Assembly: GCF_024305035.1 (NCBI RefSeq)
Contig: NZ_JAMWZB010000029.1
Location: forward strand, 1 to 58,575
Source: Algoriphagus sp.
GTDB lineage: Bacteria; Bacteroidota; Bacteroidia; Cytophagales; Cyclobacteriaceae
Direction: 5' to 3'
DNA: 58,575 nucleotides
The position numbers were made by a program, and so were the translations under genes. The notes beneath the pieces were generated by a model, which saw nothing but the letters and a program-made list of their open reading frames with translations, had not been told where the DNA came from and ran no database searches. This document shows positions 29,004 through 37,706 of the stretch, in pieces. Position 1 is the first letter of the stretch; every line of letters starts with the position of its first letter.

Positions 29004-31535
29004 TTAATCCAAGCTCGATACTTTGCTGGCACTCCCTTTTGGGCCAAATGCACGAAAATTTAACCCTTTTTGATAGGTGACTTTTTCCGTATAAAGGGGG
29101 GATGCTTTGGTTGGAATGGATCCGTCAGCTGTCCAACGGATTTCCAAACCAGGATTCTCCACATTAGCCCAAATATCCTCTCCTACCCTTTTCAAACCGG
29201 GCGCAGGGATCCTTAAATTCACCCCCCCAAAAATGGCTTCCAGTCTTGGGATTTCTCTTTGCCCCAATACATTGGAAAACTCATTCCACTCTTCCTCTCG
29301 CAGTTGTATTTGAGTATTTTCATCAGCCATTTTTGACCAAGTTGGATCGCCATTCCAAGCGCGCTCTACCAAACCCAGCATTTTTGGAAAAAGGAAATAC
29401 TCCATCATCTCCACTGATGTGATCATCTCTGTGCAAAGTTGACCTTGAATACCGATACTATTTTGCTTTCCTTTTGCAGTCAATTCGACAAAACGATTGT
29501 TTTGATTTTCCCATGACCAAGGTATACTATTACTGCTTTGATCAAAAGAAAGAAAAAGTTGTCCGGGAACCGTTTTCCAGCCCTGATAAACATCCGAAAC
29601 TCCAGACCAGATCTGTCCGGGTTCACGAGGGTCCCAATCGTAAGCTAAGGCAAAGTGAAAATTGGAACCGGGACTAATAATCACCGGATATCCTGCATTG
29701 GCTAATTGATACGCTCGGTCCTCTCCACCCCATCCAGGAACAGAATTCCTTGCATGAATCAGCCAATTTTGATCAGCAAACCGCTCATTTGGAATTAGTC
29801 CAACCTTGGATTCCCTTAATCCTACCTCTTCCCATCCTGCAAGCTGAATTCCTTCCGTATTCAAAAATTTTCCAACTCGGAACCTGAAATAATCACCGAG
29901 TTCTAATGGAGACCAAGCTTGATTTTCTTCCAAAAATTGATTGCAAACCGGAGAATCTCTCCAGCCTGCTGGAACCTCATAGCCACCGATATGCCAGGTT
30001 TTAAGTGGAATCTGGCTCGACCCGTACATTTTTTTGATTTCAAGGATAATTTTTTCATAAAATAAATAGGTGCTTTCCTGACACAGGCAGAGCGTGTTCC
30101 CTCTAAAATTCGGTGCGGAAAGATCCTGCGATTTGTCCTCAGGATCGATCAGTCTATACCTTAAACCCTCTTTTTCATCTCCCGACCGCTCATATTTCTC
30201 ATAGCGCTTCTCCATTGCTTTGATGGCAGCTCTTGAGTGCGCTAATAGGCCGATTTCAGGAATAACCTCAATGAATCGATCATTGGCATACCGAATGATT
30301 TCTTTGAAATCTTCCTGAGTATAAAATCCGGTTTCTAATTCATTTTGTGCCCAAGTCCTTGCCCCATAATAAGACCCTAACATTTCAGATTCGTCCTCCG
30401 TTGCCCCTCTTTTTGACCCATTATCGGTAAGCTCGGGAAGTCCGGGAATCTCTATTCTCCAGGCCTGGTCATTAGCCAGATTGAGATGAAATTTATTGAG
30501 CTTGTAAAAAGCCATCAAATCCAAAAGTTTAAACACGGATTCTTTCGGAATAAAATGGGGGGCCACATCCAAAAAGAAGCCCCGATAGGCAAAATCAGGC
30601 ACATCATCGATTTGGATTTGGGGAAGCAAAATTTCATTAGATGGTTTAGTCCAAAATTCGGGAGGCATCAAGGCTAAAAAACTTTGAACACCATAAAACG
30701 CACCTTCTGGATCTGAAGCAAGAATGAGAACTCGGTGATCGCGGATTTCCAAATGGTAGCCTGCTGAAGCAATGGATTCATTTTTAGCAATCCGAATCTG
30801 AATGGGTTTCACACTCCGGTCATTTTCCGGTTTATACCCAACTTGAACCAATTGGGTAACTGTCTTTGCAGCCTTTTCAAACACCTTGTCCGCCAACACC
30901 CCCAATCCTGCATTCTTCACCAATATCGGTTTTCCAAGGTAATTCCAAGATTTGGGAATAGGTAAGAACGGTGGAATCTCATCCTCTTTCAATAAAGAAA
31001 TAATCTCATTGTTCGCATAAATTCGTTGAGCTGTCGGAATGCTGATCCCTTTCTCATCGACCATTTGGTCAAGCTCATCCACGGATAATTCAGACCTTTG
31101 GTATTTCTTGATTTCAACAATCGCTCCATTTGAATTCATTAAAATCAACCCTTCCGGAGCATGACTATTTTTCAAAAATGGTGTTTTTGAGCTATAACTG
31201 ATTTCTAGTTTTTGTCCAGGATCCAGAAAAGGACTTATCCCATCCTTTCCTAAGAGCACAAAAAAATCTCCCTCCACCTGGCGGATTTGAAATTGATCTT
31301 CTTTTAAATCGGGATGATCACTTAGAAAAGCGGCGTTAAAATATAACTTCCATCCTGCTGCAATCGTGGTATCTGTATCATTTTGGAGAATAAAGGTTGC
31401 TTGATAAGATGGGGTTTCCCCTATCCGAATTTTATCCAGCCTCCATTCTACCAGTAAGTCTCCGTTTTTCTTTTGCAGCGCTGAGGAACAGGCGAAAAAG
31501 GTAAACAAGACAAGTGAAAAATTAAGCCCTCCCAT
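29004..31535 (-). CDS. GH20 beta-N-acetylhexosaminidase-like lipoprotein with altered catalytic motif
   Basis: About 843 aa. A hydrophobic signal ends in FFACSS, a weak lipobox. N-terminal residues (about 20-160) resemble the chitobiase N-terminal carbohydrate-binding domain, followed by a GH20b-type domain and the GH20 barrel (about 305-720; start YRGFFLDVAPHFIP). The C-terminus (WTADGSIPTKASPLYTEKV) is a CHB_HEX_C domain. The active-site block normally reads HxGGDE; here it is WHIGGYEVPAGW, so the Asp that positions the substrate acetamido group is Tyr (codon TAT at 29979-29981), while the acid/base Glu remains. A GTG at 31547 could add four residues. The frame is otherwise intact. It follows the PPK2 gene closely. 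Confidence 0.85.
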   Translation of the reverse strand: MGGLNFSLVLFTFFACSSALQKKNGDLLVEWRLDKIRIGETPSYQATFILQNDTDTTIAAGWKLYFNAAFLSDHPDLKEDQFQIRQVEGDFFVLLGKDGISPFLDPGQKLEISYSSKTPFLKNSHAPEGLILMNSNGAIVEIKKYQRSELSVDELDQMVDEKGISIPTAQRIYANNEIISLLKEDEIPPFLPIPKSWNYLGKPILVKNAGLGVLADKVFEKAAKTVTQLVQVGYKPENDRSVKPIQIRIAKNESIASAGYHLEIRDHRVLILASDPEGAFYGVQSFLALMPPEFWTKPSNEILLPQIQIDDVPDFAYRGFFLDVAPHFIPKESVFKLLDLMAFYKLNKFHLNLANDQAWRIEIPGLPELTDNGSKRGATEDESEMLGSYYGARTWAQNELETGFYTQEDFKEIIRYANDRFIEVIPEIGLLAHSRAAIKAMEKRYEKYERSGDEKEGLRYRLIDPEDKSQDLSAPNFRGNTLCLCQESTYLFYEKIILEIKKMYGSSQIPLKTWHIGGYEVPAGWRDSPVCNQFLEENQAWSPLELGDYFRFRVGKFLNTEGIQLAGWEEVGLRESKVGLIPNERFADQNWLIHARNSVPGWGGEDRAYQLANAGYPVIISPGSNFHFALAYDWDPREPGQIWSGVSDVYQGWKTVPGQLFLSFDQSSNSIPWSWENQNNRFVELTAKGKQNSIGIQGQLCTEMITSVEMMEYFLFPKMLGLVERAWNGDPTWSKMADENTQIQLREEEWNEFSNVLGQREIPRLEAIFGGVNLRIPAPGLKRVGEDIWANVENPGLEIRWTADGSIPTKASPLYTEKVTYQKGLNFRAFGPKGSASKVSSLD

Positions 31536-31546
31536 GTTAAGATTCA

Positions 31547-32425
31547 CTATTCTTTAGCCAGTATATCGTGATATTTTTGGATGTTCTTTAAGATGGATTC
31601 ATCTAACTCGGGCTCCTGGATTCCCTCAATTTTGGTCATAGTTTCATAAATAATTTTAGCCACTATTACCCTGGCAATTTTTTTATCATCCGAAGGAATA
31701 ATAAACCAAGGTGCATGGGGTTTGGAGGTTTCATTGATGGCCTCCTCATAGTATTGTTGATACTTATCCCAAAGTGCCCGCTCTTCGAGGTCTCCGGGTG
31801 AAAATTTCCAGTTGTGCTTTTTGTTTTCAAGTCTTCTTAGCAGACGCTGTCGCTGTTCTTCTTTGCTCAGATGAAGATAAAACTTAAAAATAACGGTACC
31901 ATTTTCTGCGATATGCTGTTCAAAGTTCCGGATTTGCTCAAATCGCTTTTGCCAAAAATCTGGGGTAATATCCTCCACTGAGTCTATTCCCGGAATATTT
32001 TCATTCATGAGGTAATAGGGATGAACTCGGGTAACCAATACATTTTCATAATGAGTCCGATTAAAAACCGAATATTTTCCTCGAGCCGGCAAGGCCAAAT
32101 AATGTCTCCATAAATAATCATGCTTAAGCTCCAGACTGGTGGGAGTTTTAAAACTATGTACGACTACACCCCGAGCATTCAATTCTTTAAAGACCTCGCG
32201 AATCAAGCTATCCTTACCTGCAGTGTCCATTCCCTGGAGGCAAATCAAAACCCCATACTTGGCATGGGCGTACATGGTATCCTGATGCTCACTGAGTTGC
32301 TCGCGATACTCATTTAACATTGATTTTTTTTCCTTTTTGGTCAGCTCTTGTGCCAAAACGGTAGGAATACTTTGAAGAGAAATCTTGGAGGTTACACGGA
32401 ATTGATCGATTTGAATATTTTTCAT
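31547..32425 (-). CDS. Polyphosphate kinase 2 family phosphotransferase
   Basis: 292-aa cytoplasmic PPK2-type enzyme that moves phosphate between polyphosphate and nucleotides. The P-loop is GMDTAGKDS and the second block FNRTHYENVLVTRVHP, resembling class III enzymes that act on AMP and ADP. The lid-type basic stretch KEEQRQRLLRRLE is present. No ppk1 or ppx gene is nearby. It precedes the GH20 gene with overlapping ends, and diverges from the acyltransferase gene at 32534 over 108 bp. Confidence 0.9.
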   Translation of the reverse strand: MKNIQIDQFRVTSKISLQSIPTVLAQELTKKEKKSMLNEYREQLSEHQDTMYAHAKYGVLICLQGMDTAGKDSLIREVFKELNARGVVVHSFKTPTSLELKHDYLWRHYLALPARGKYSVFNRTHYENVLVTRVHPYYLMNENIPGIDSVEDITPDFWQKRFEQIRNFEQHIAENGTVIFKFYLHLSKEEQRQRLLRRLENKKHNWKFSPGDLEERALWDKYQQYYEEAINETSKPHAPWFIIPSDDKKIARVIVAKIIYETMTKIEGIQEPELDESILKNIQKYHDILAKE

Positions 32426-32533
32426 TTGGGGAAGTTCTGACGTTTTTGAACGGAATTAAAAGTAAAAACAAGATAATATTTTATCTTCAAGGCAAATAAC
32501 CTATTTGTAAATTCCACCAATCAATCACCCAAA

Positions 32534-33679
32534 ATGACAGAAATCCCGATAAAGACCGGACTTGGAACCCGGTATCTTGCACTCGATGTGCTTCGAGGCA
32601 TGACCATTGCATTCATGATTATCGTCAATACTCCAGGAAGCTGGGGTAGCTTATACGGGCCGCTTGCCCATGCAGATTGGCATGGCTTCACCCCCACAGA
32701 TTTGGTTTTTCCTACGTTTTTATTTGTTGTTGGAAATGCCATGAGTTTTTCGATGAAAAAGCTCAACGAGATGCCTTCGGCACAGTTTTACAGAAAAGTT
32801 CTCAAACGAACTGCTTTGATTTTTATCATCGGTTGGCTTTTGAACGCCTTTCCATTTTTTGATTACCAAGAGGCGGGAGGAATCCAGTTTATTGACCTTA
32901 CTCAAGTCCGTCTATTTGGAGTACTGCAGCGAATCGCTTTGGCTTATTTTTTCGCAGCTTTGATAGTATACTGGGGAGGAGAACGATGGGGCTGGATTTT
33001 TTCAGCAGTAGGACTGATAGGCTATTGGGCGCTTATGTTCATTTTTGGAGAAGCGGGTGATCCTTACAGTCTGACTGGAAATGCAGCAATTAAACTGGAT
33101 TTATTGCTCATCGGGGAGGATCGAATGTACACTGGTGAGGGAATTCCTTTTGATCCGGAAGGAATTTTAAGTACCCTTCCATCGATTGTCAATGTTCTGG
33201 CTGGATTTGGAATTGGAACGTTAATTCAACGAAAAGGAAACACCATTAAGACCGTACAGCTCTTACTGATAAGTGGCCTTATTCTCATTGCCTGCAGCTA
33301 CCTTTGGGATCTGGCTTTCCCAATCAATAAGAAAATCTGGACCAGTTCTTACGTCCTTCTCACCGTGGGTTGGGATTTAATTTTACTTTCTGCTTTGGTG
33401 GGAATTATTGAGATCTGGAAAAAAAACCAATGGACTTATTTCTTTCAAGTATTTGGTCGTAACCCCCTGATTCTTTATGTACTTTCAGGGATTGTGATTT
33501 CGATTTCATTCCTGATTCCTATCGGAGAAATATCTCTGAAAGAATACCTGTATTCCACCATGTTCACCAGCTGGCTCGGTCCAAAAAATGCTTCATTTCT
33601 GTTTGCGGTCAGTTACATGTTGCTTATCTGGTTGATGGGTTATTGGATGGATAAACAAAAAATTTACATCAAAGTCTAA
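32534..33679 (+). CDS. NagX-like / DUF5009 multi-pass acyltransferase-family protein
   Basis: 381 aa with about ten membrane helices. The N-terminal block RYLALDVLRGMTIAFMIIVNTPGSW and the following HADWHGFTPTDLVFPTFLFVVG are the signature of the heparan-alpha-glucosaminide N-acetyltransferase-like family (DUF5009/NagX). The human relative acetylates terminal glucosamine across a membrane; bacterial NagX sits in N-acetylglucosamine loci. The neighbour GH20 gene makes an aminosugar role plausible, but the genes diverge and the link is inference. Confidence 0.85.
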   Translation: MTEIPIKTGLGTRYLALDVLRGMTIAFMIIVNTPGSWGSLYGPLAHADWHGFTPTDLVFPTFLFVVGNAMSFSMKKLNEMPSAQFYRKVLKRTALIFIIGWLLNAFPFFDYQEAGGIQFIDLTQVRLFGVLQRIALAYFFAALIVYWGGERWGWIFSAVGLIGYWALMFIFGEAGDPYSLTGNAAIKLDLLLIGEDRMYTGEGIPFDPEGILSTLPSIVNVLAGFGIGTLIQRKGNTIKTVQLLLISGLILIACSYLWDLAFPINKKIWTSSYVLLTVGWDLILLSALVGIIEIWKKNQWTYFFQVFGRNPLILYVLSGIVISISFLIPIGEISLKEYLYSTMFTSWLGPKNASFLFAVSYMLLIWLMGYWMDKQKIYIKV

Positions 33680-33700
33680 TTTTAGTCCCTGACTCTTTAT

Positions 33701-33735
33701 GAAGCAGCCTCCCCTTCGGAAGCTGCTTCTTTCTT
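33701..33735. terminator. Terminator between convergent genes
   Basis: GAAGCAGCCTCC and GGAAGCTGCTTC pair over 12 positions with one mismatch, loop CCTTC-like, followed by TTTCTTT. It lies between the acyltransferase and DUF3109 genes. Confidence 0.7.
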
Positions 33736-34298
33736 TATCCCTCTATCTGGAGAATAAGTTCCGAATACCAAGCTTCTCCGTATTTTCTGACCAATGCATC
33801 TTTTAAAAAACGGTAAAGCGGAACTTGAAGACTCTTTCCGAGCTGACAGGCAGGATCACAAATTTCCCATCGATCATAATTTAAAGCGTCAAATTCATCG
33901 TACTTGGTAACCCGAATGGGATACATGTGGCAAGAAATGGGTTTTTTAAATTTAATTTTCCCATCAAGGTAGGCCTGTTCTATCCCACATTTCAGAATTC
34001 CCCTTTCATCGTATAGCGCATAAGCACATTCTCGATTGTCTCCGATGGTAGGTGTCCCCTTATCTCCATCTTTGTCAATCACCCAAGTCCCCTGTTGCTC
34101 AATGACTTTTCTTCCTTCTTCGGTGATATACTCCTTTACGATTGGATAAATTTCCTCCATAATCTTTATCTCCTCCTCCTCCAAAGGTGCGCCAGCATCT
34201 CCTTCTACACAGCAAGCTCCCTTACAAGCCTCCAAGTCGCAGACAAAGAAATTTTCTTTGATGTCATCTGAAAGCACCGTTTTTCCTACCACTATCAT
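33735..34298 (-). CDS. DUF3109 family cysteine-rich protein
   Basis: 187-aa soluble protein of DUF3109. It contains clustered cysteines: [17 protein letters not shown] near the N-terminus and further single Cys residues in [26 protein letters not shown] and WEICDPACQ, consistent with an Fe-S cluster or zinc site. Related CxxxCxxxCC proteins are described as possible zinc/iron chelators. The function is unknown. It is transcribed alone, with a possible promoter at 34359-34366. Confidence 0.85.
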   Translation of the reverse strand: MIVVGKTVLSDDIKENFFVCDLEACKGACCVEGDAGAPLEEEEIKIMEEIYPIVKEYITEEGRKVIEQQGTWVIDKDGDKGTPTIGDNRECAYALYDERGILKCGIEQAYLDGKIKFKKPISCHMYPIRVTKYDEFDALNYDRWEICDPACQLGKSLQVPLYRFLKDALVRKYGEAWYSELILQIEG

Positions 34299-34358
34299 AA
34301 ATTACTATTTTGGCTTAAAGGTAATCATTCCCAAAAACAGAAAAAACCACTTATCGCT

Positions 34359-34366
34359 CAAAGTTA
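34359..34366 (-). promoter_or_regulatory. -7 element for the DUF3109 gene
   Basis: On the minus strand TAACTTTG, matching TAnnTTTG, 61 nt before the start codon. No TTTG at the expected -33 distance. Confidence 0.4.
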
Positions 34367-34460
34367 TCCTTTTGATTCCCTCTCACTACGAATAGTCGGA
34401 TTGTACCAAGGCAAAAGGATGTTGTCGAAATTTTAGTATCTCGTTTGTCTTCCACCCGCT

Positions 34461-34490
34461 AAAAAAAAGAACCGCTCCTTAAAGGAGCGG
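34461..34490 (-). terminator. Orphan intrinsic terminator
   Basis: CCGCTCCTT-a-AAGGAGCGG, read on the minus strand, is followed by TTCTTTTTTTT. It is a textbook terminator, but no minus-strand gene lies between it and rnpB, which is on the plus strand. Confidence 0.7.
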
Positions 34491-34850
34491 CTCAACCCAG
34501 CACTATGAAGAAAAGCTATTATTTAGCCTTTGATATACCTAACATGGGATGACAAAAAAGGTTTTCGATGAAATGCTGATTTTTTCAAGATTTAAAAAAA
34601 AACGTGGAGTTCCCTTATCATCAATATTCCCTCCAATTTTACATTCTTCTTTCATATGGCATTTTGACAGCTATTAATTTGGAAAAAATTAATTTTAATT
34701 AGTATTCAAGAATTTTTCGACCATTTTACAGCTTACATTTTTTCAAATTATTTTTAAAAACTTTTTCCTTAAAAAAAGACTCCAAGTCCACTTCTAAGAC
34801 TACTTGGATTTCTTCAACGAACGCTTAGATCCAATTCGAAGATTTTACCG

Positions 34851-34858
34851 TACTTTTG
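34851..34858 (+). promoter_or_regulatory. -7 element for rnpB
   Basis: TACTTTTG matches TAnnTTTG and ends 4-5 nt before the 5' end of the RNase P helix P1, the expected distance for a transcript start there. Confidence 0.65.
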
Positions 34859-34861
34859 GAA

Positions 34862-35284
34862 GGTGCAAGTCGTCTTGTCGCTGCATCCCCGATTGCTATC
34901 GGGGATGGGGAGGAAAGTCCGGGCAACATAGAGCGCCATACTTCCTAACGGGAAGGAGGCTGACTGGAGACGGTCAGTTTACAGAAAGTGCCACAGAAAA
35001 TATACCGTCCCGGTTGCTATCGGGATAAGGGTGAAAAGGTGGGGTAAGAGCCCACCGGTCAGATGGCGACATCTGATGCATGGCAAACCTTATGGGTTGA
35101 AAGGTCAAATAGGCCTCGGGCGAAGAGCTGCTCGTTCGATTTTGTTGCTGTGCTGATTCGTCAGTACGGAAGCGAATTCCGAGGTGGGTAGACCGATGGA
35201 TCCCGACCGCGAGGTCGGGACTAGATAAATGACAAGATTCCGTAAAGGAAACAGAACCCGGCTTATAGACTTGCACTTTTTTAT
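34862..35284 (+). ncRNA. rnpB: RNase P RNA, bacterial type A
   Basis: The catalytic RNA that removes 5' leaders from pre-tRNA. The ends pair as GTGCAAGTC (34863-34871) with GACTTGCAC (35268-35276), helix P1. Conserved core strings are present: GAGGAAAGTCCGGGC (about 34910) and, near the 3' end, GACAAGATTC and ACAGAACCCGGCTTATAGAC. A T run follows directly (35277-35283). Peripheral helices include strong palindromes: ATCCCCGAT-tgct-ATCGGGGAT, a related CCCGG-ttgctat-CGGG, and TCCCGACC-gcga-GGTCGGGA. ORFs that cross this stretch in either strand are not real. Confidence 0.95.
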
Positions 35285-35298
35285 TTTAAATTAGTCCT

Positions 35299-36456
35299 AT
35301 GTCAAAAATCCTTATCATCGATGACGAAAAAGTCATCAGATCCACCTTGCGTGAGATTCTCGAATACGAGAAATATCAAGTTACCGAAGCCAAAGATGGC
35401 GAAGAAGGCCTGGCCAAACTTCAAGAAGAAGATTTCGACTTAGTCCTTTGTGATGTCAAAATGCCAAAAATGGATGGACTCGAAGTGTTGGAAAAAGCAA
35501 AGGCCTTAGAAAAATCACCTCAATTTATCATGATATCAGCTCATGGTAGTATTGAAACTGCGGTCGAAGCCACAAAAAAGGGGGCGTTTGATTTTATTCC
35601 CAAACCACCGGATCTCAATCGCTTACTTTTAACTGTTCGCAATGCTCTTGATAAGAAGAACCTGGTTACCGAAACCAAGGTACTGAAGAAAAAGCTTTCC
35701 AAAAAACTCGATATGGTTGGGGAGTCTGAAGCCATCAAACAGGTGAAAGAAACCATCGAAAAAGTAGCACCCACCGAAGCCCGGGTTTTGATCACCGGAC
35801 CGAATGGGACCGGAAAGGAACTGGTCGCGCATTGGATCCATCAAAAAAGCAGTCGAAACTCCCAGCCTTTCGTAGCTGTCAACTGTGCCGCGATCCCATC
35901 GGAATTGATTGAGTCCGAGCTTTTTGGGCATGAAAAAGGAGCTTTCACTTCTGCTCATAAACAGCGAGCAGGTAAATTTGAACAAGCCCAAGGCGGAACC
36001 CTTTTTTTAGATGAAATCGGAGATATGTCCCTTTCCGCTCAATCCAAAGTATTACGGGCGCTCCAAGAAAACCTAATCAACCGAGTCGGAAGCGATAAGG
36101 ACATCAAGGTGGATGTACGCGTGTTGGCGGCAACGAATAAGGACCTAAAAAAAGAGATTGAGGAAAACCGATTCCGTGAGGATTTGTACCACCGGTTGAG
36201 TGTCATCTTAATACAGGTTCCTGCTTTAAAGGATCGTAAAGACGATATTCCTTTACTAGTGGATAAATTTTTGGACGATATCGCCCAAGAAAGTGGTGAA
36301 GTCAAAAAGAAAATCAGCAAAGACGCGCTTGCCAAACTGCAGGAATATCCCTGGACAGGAAATATTCGAGAACTCAGAAATGTCGTGGAACGATTGGTGA
36401 TTTTAGGAGAATCAACGATCAGTTTAGAGGACATAAAAAAATATGCTGACTATTAA
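35299..36456 (+). CDS. Sigma-54-type response regulator without DNA-binding domain
   Basis: 385 aa. Residues 1-120 are a receiver domain with acidic pocket Asp8-Asp9, phosphoacceptor Asp52 (LVLCDVKMPKMDG) and Lys102. An AAA+ domain follows (about 138-375) with Walker A GPNGTGKE (167-174), Walker B GGTLFLDEIGD and the arginine-containing WTGNIRELRNVVERL. The loop that contacts sigma-54 is normally GAFTGA; here it is GAFTSA (214-219). The protein ends after ISLEDIKKYADY, with none of the Fis-type HTH found in NtrC relatives, and the stop codon lies inside its terminator, so this is the natural end. No histidine kinase is adjacent. Target promoters cannot be inferred. Confidence 0.92.
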   Translation: MSKILIIDDEKVIRSTLREILEYEKYQVTEAKDGEEGLAKLQEEDFDLVLCDVKMPKMDGLEVLEKAKALEKSPQFIMISAHGSIETAVEATKKGAFDFIPKPPDLNRLLLTVRNALDKKNLVTETKVLKKKLSKKLDMVGESEAIKQVKETIEKVAPTEARVLITGPNGTGKELVAHWIHQKSSRNSQPFVAVNCAAIPSELIESELFGHEKGAFTSAHKQRAGKFEQAQGGTLFLDEIGDMSLSAQSKVLRALQENLINRVGSDKDIKVDVRVLAATNKDLKKEIEENRFREDLYHRLSVILIQVPALKDRKDDIPLLVDKFLDDIAQESGEVKKKISKDALAKLQEYPWTGNIRELRNVVERLVILGESTISLEDIKKYADY

Positions 36457-36475
36457 TTGGTCAGCATATTTTTTA
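36440..36475. terminator. Bidirectional terminator overlapping the response regulator stop codon
   Basis: AATATGCTGAC and GTCAGCATATT form an 11-bp stem with a 9-nt loop and T runs on both strands. The left arm encodes the last residues of the response regulator; the minus-strand lipoprotein ends in the right T run. Confidence 0.88.
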
Positions 36476-36592
36476 ACCCTTACTGTTTTCAACTGTAGAA
36501 GCCTTGGCATATGCCGGGCAGGGTTTGCTGGATGCGCAAGCCCCTAAGGCTAAAATTCCGATTAACAGTGCTATGGTGGCAAGTCGTTTCAT
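36473..36592 (-). CDS. Small lipoprotein, 39 aa
   Basis: Starts MKRLATIALLIGILALGACASS: positively charged N-terminus, hydrophobic core and lipobox LGAC, so it should be lipid-anchored. The mature part is about 20 residues with a second Cys. The frame is open to 36667, but the extra residues contain no signal, so ATG at 36592 is used. It lies 54 nt after the LuxE-like gene, probably in one transcript, and ends at a bidirectional terminator. Function unknown. Confidence 0.6.
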   Translation of the reverse strand: MKRLATIALLIGILALGACASSKPCPAYAKASTVENSKG

Positions 36593-36645
36593 AAAATTCA
36601 AGTCAAGTTTAAGCCAAATATGTTTAATAAAATTTAATCTAGCAA

Positions 36646-37641
36646 TTACTGAACCAATAAGTTGCATCCTCTAATCTCTGAATTATCAAATCGCCCCAGT
36701 ACGTGTAGTCTTCCTTGTCGATCTATTTTCCCCAAATCCTGCGTTTCTAAAAAAGAACAAGAGTGGAAATTTGCCAAATCAATGATATTGATTCCGCCTT
36801 GGCTTCGCGGTGTCAAGGAAAATGGATCATTGACATCTCGAAGAAAAACGCGCATGGTTGTAGGAAGTGTATAATTTCCTCCTCCTTTTGAATAGGCCTG
36901 AGACATCATCTCGGTCATCCCGTATTCGGAGTGAATAGTAGAAACCCCAAAAAATCTCATTAAAACTTCATGGACCTCCTCACGGATCATTTCTTTCCGC
37001 CGCCCCTTCATTCCGCCAGTTTCCATTACTAGTAGATTTTGAGCTTGAGAAAATTCCAAACCCGATTCTACCAAATCAAGTAAAGCAAACGTGACTCCGA
37101 GGAGAAGAATTTTACGGGAATCATTTTTTAATTGGTCAATTTTTGAAAGTAATTCCGCTTGGTTGTAAAGGTAAAAACCCGAATGTTTCGATTGAGAGCT
37201 TTTGATAAAAAAATCAGCCATACTTACTAAACTACTCCCCTTTCGCTCCAAATAAGCAGGAAGCAAGGCCAAAACATGAAATCCCTCCAATGACCCGTAT
37301 TCCTTCTCAAAAATGCGTCGAGCATGATTCAGATACCATTCTTCAGACCAGCTGTAATGCCGGCTGGTTATCATCCCAGTCGTACCTGAGGAAGTAAAAA
37401 AGGATGGGAATTGGGCTTGATTTCCACATACCACGGCATGCTCCTTAAAAAATTGAATCGGTAAAAAAGGAATCTGGCTTAGGTTTTGGACTGATTTAAC
37501 ATCAATTTTCCGGGCATTCAGATAAGAACGGTAAATTTTATTTTCCAATGCCTGAAATTGAAAGATTTCCAGAGCAAGTTGATCAAAGTCTTCCTGCTTT
37601 AATTCATCTACTGCCTGAGAAAAACTTTTAAAATCATTCAT
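36646..37641 (-). CDS. LuxE/PaaK-like acyl-activating protein
   Basis: About 331 aa resembling acyl-protein synthetase LuxE, an adenylate-forming enzyme that activates fatty acids. The phosphate-binding motif appears as FFTSSGTTGMITSRHYSW, and the later blocks METGGMKGRR and HSEYGMTEMMSQAY match the A5-type motif of the superfamily. No LuxC, LuxD or luciferase genes are nearby, so this is a stand-alone activator of an unknown carboxylic acid. Start is ATG at 37641 (NDFKSFSQAV); an upstream ATG at 37662 adds seven residues. It diverges from the lipoprotein at 37707. Confidence 0.8.
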   Translation of the reverse strand: MNDFKSFSQAVDELKQEDFDQLALEIFQFQALENKIYRSYLNARKIDVKSVQNLSQIPFLPIQFFKEHAVVCGNQAQFPSFFTSSGTTGMITSRHYSWSEEWYLNHARRIFEKEYGSLEGFHVLALLPAYLERKGSSLVSMADFFIKSSQSKHSGFYLYNQAELLSKIDQLKNDSRKILLLGVTFALLDLVESGLEFSQAQNLLVMETGGMKGRRKEMIREEVHEVLMRFFGVSTIHSEYGMTEMMSQAYSKGGGNYTLPTTMRVFLRDVNDPFSLTPRSQGGINIIDLANFHSCSFLETQDLGKIDRQGRLHVLGRFDNSEIRGCNLLVQ

Positions 37642-37706
37642 CGTTTTATATTTTGCATCCATAAGATCAGGTGCCGAACTACTTGATTGTAAATTTAACT
37701 CGCCTT

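Larger units (their letters stand above)
34299..34850. other. AT-rich intergenic stretch before rnpB with orphan terminator
   Basis: No gene of normal length. It contains the DUF3109 promoter candidate, a strong hairpin pointing to the minus strand (34461-34490), a 15-codon plus-strand ORF starting at about 34505 (MKKSYYLAFDIPNMG), and a very AT-rich part (about 34570-34800) that may include the upstream region of rnpB. Confidence 0.6.

Noticed and set aside
29004..31535. GH20 gene as pseudogene
   Set aside because: The frame is intact over its whole length and all domains are present; only one active-site residue is altered.
34804..35276. Two ORFs (plus 34804-35028, minus 34974-35276)
   Set aside because: They lie inside the RNase P RNA and its upstream region and have no recognisable protein features.
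36646..37641. Bioluminescence operon
   Set aside because: Only a LuxE-like gene is present; luxA, luxB, luxC and luxD are absent.
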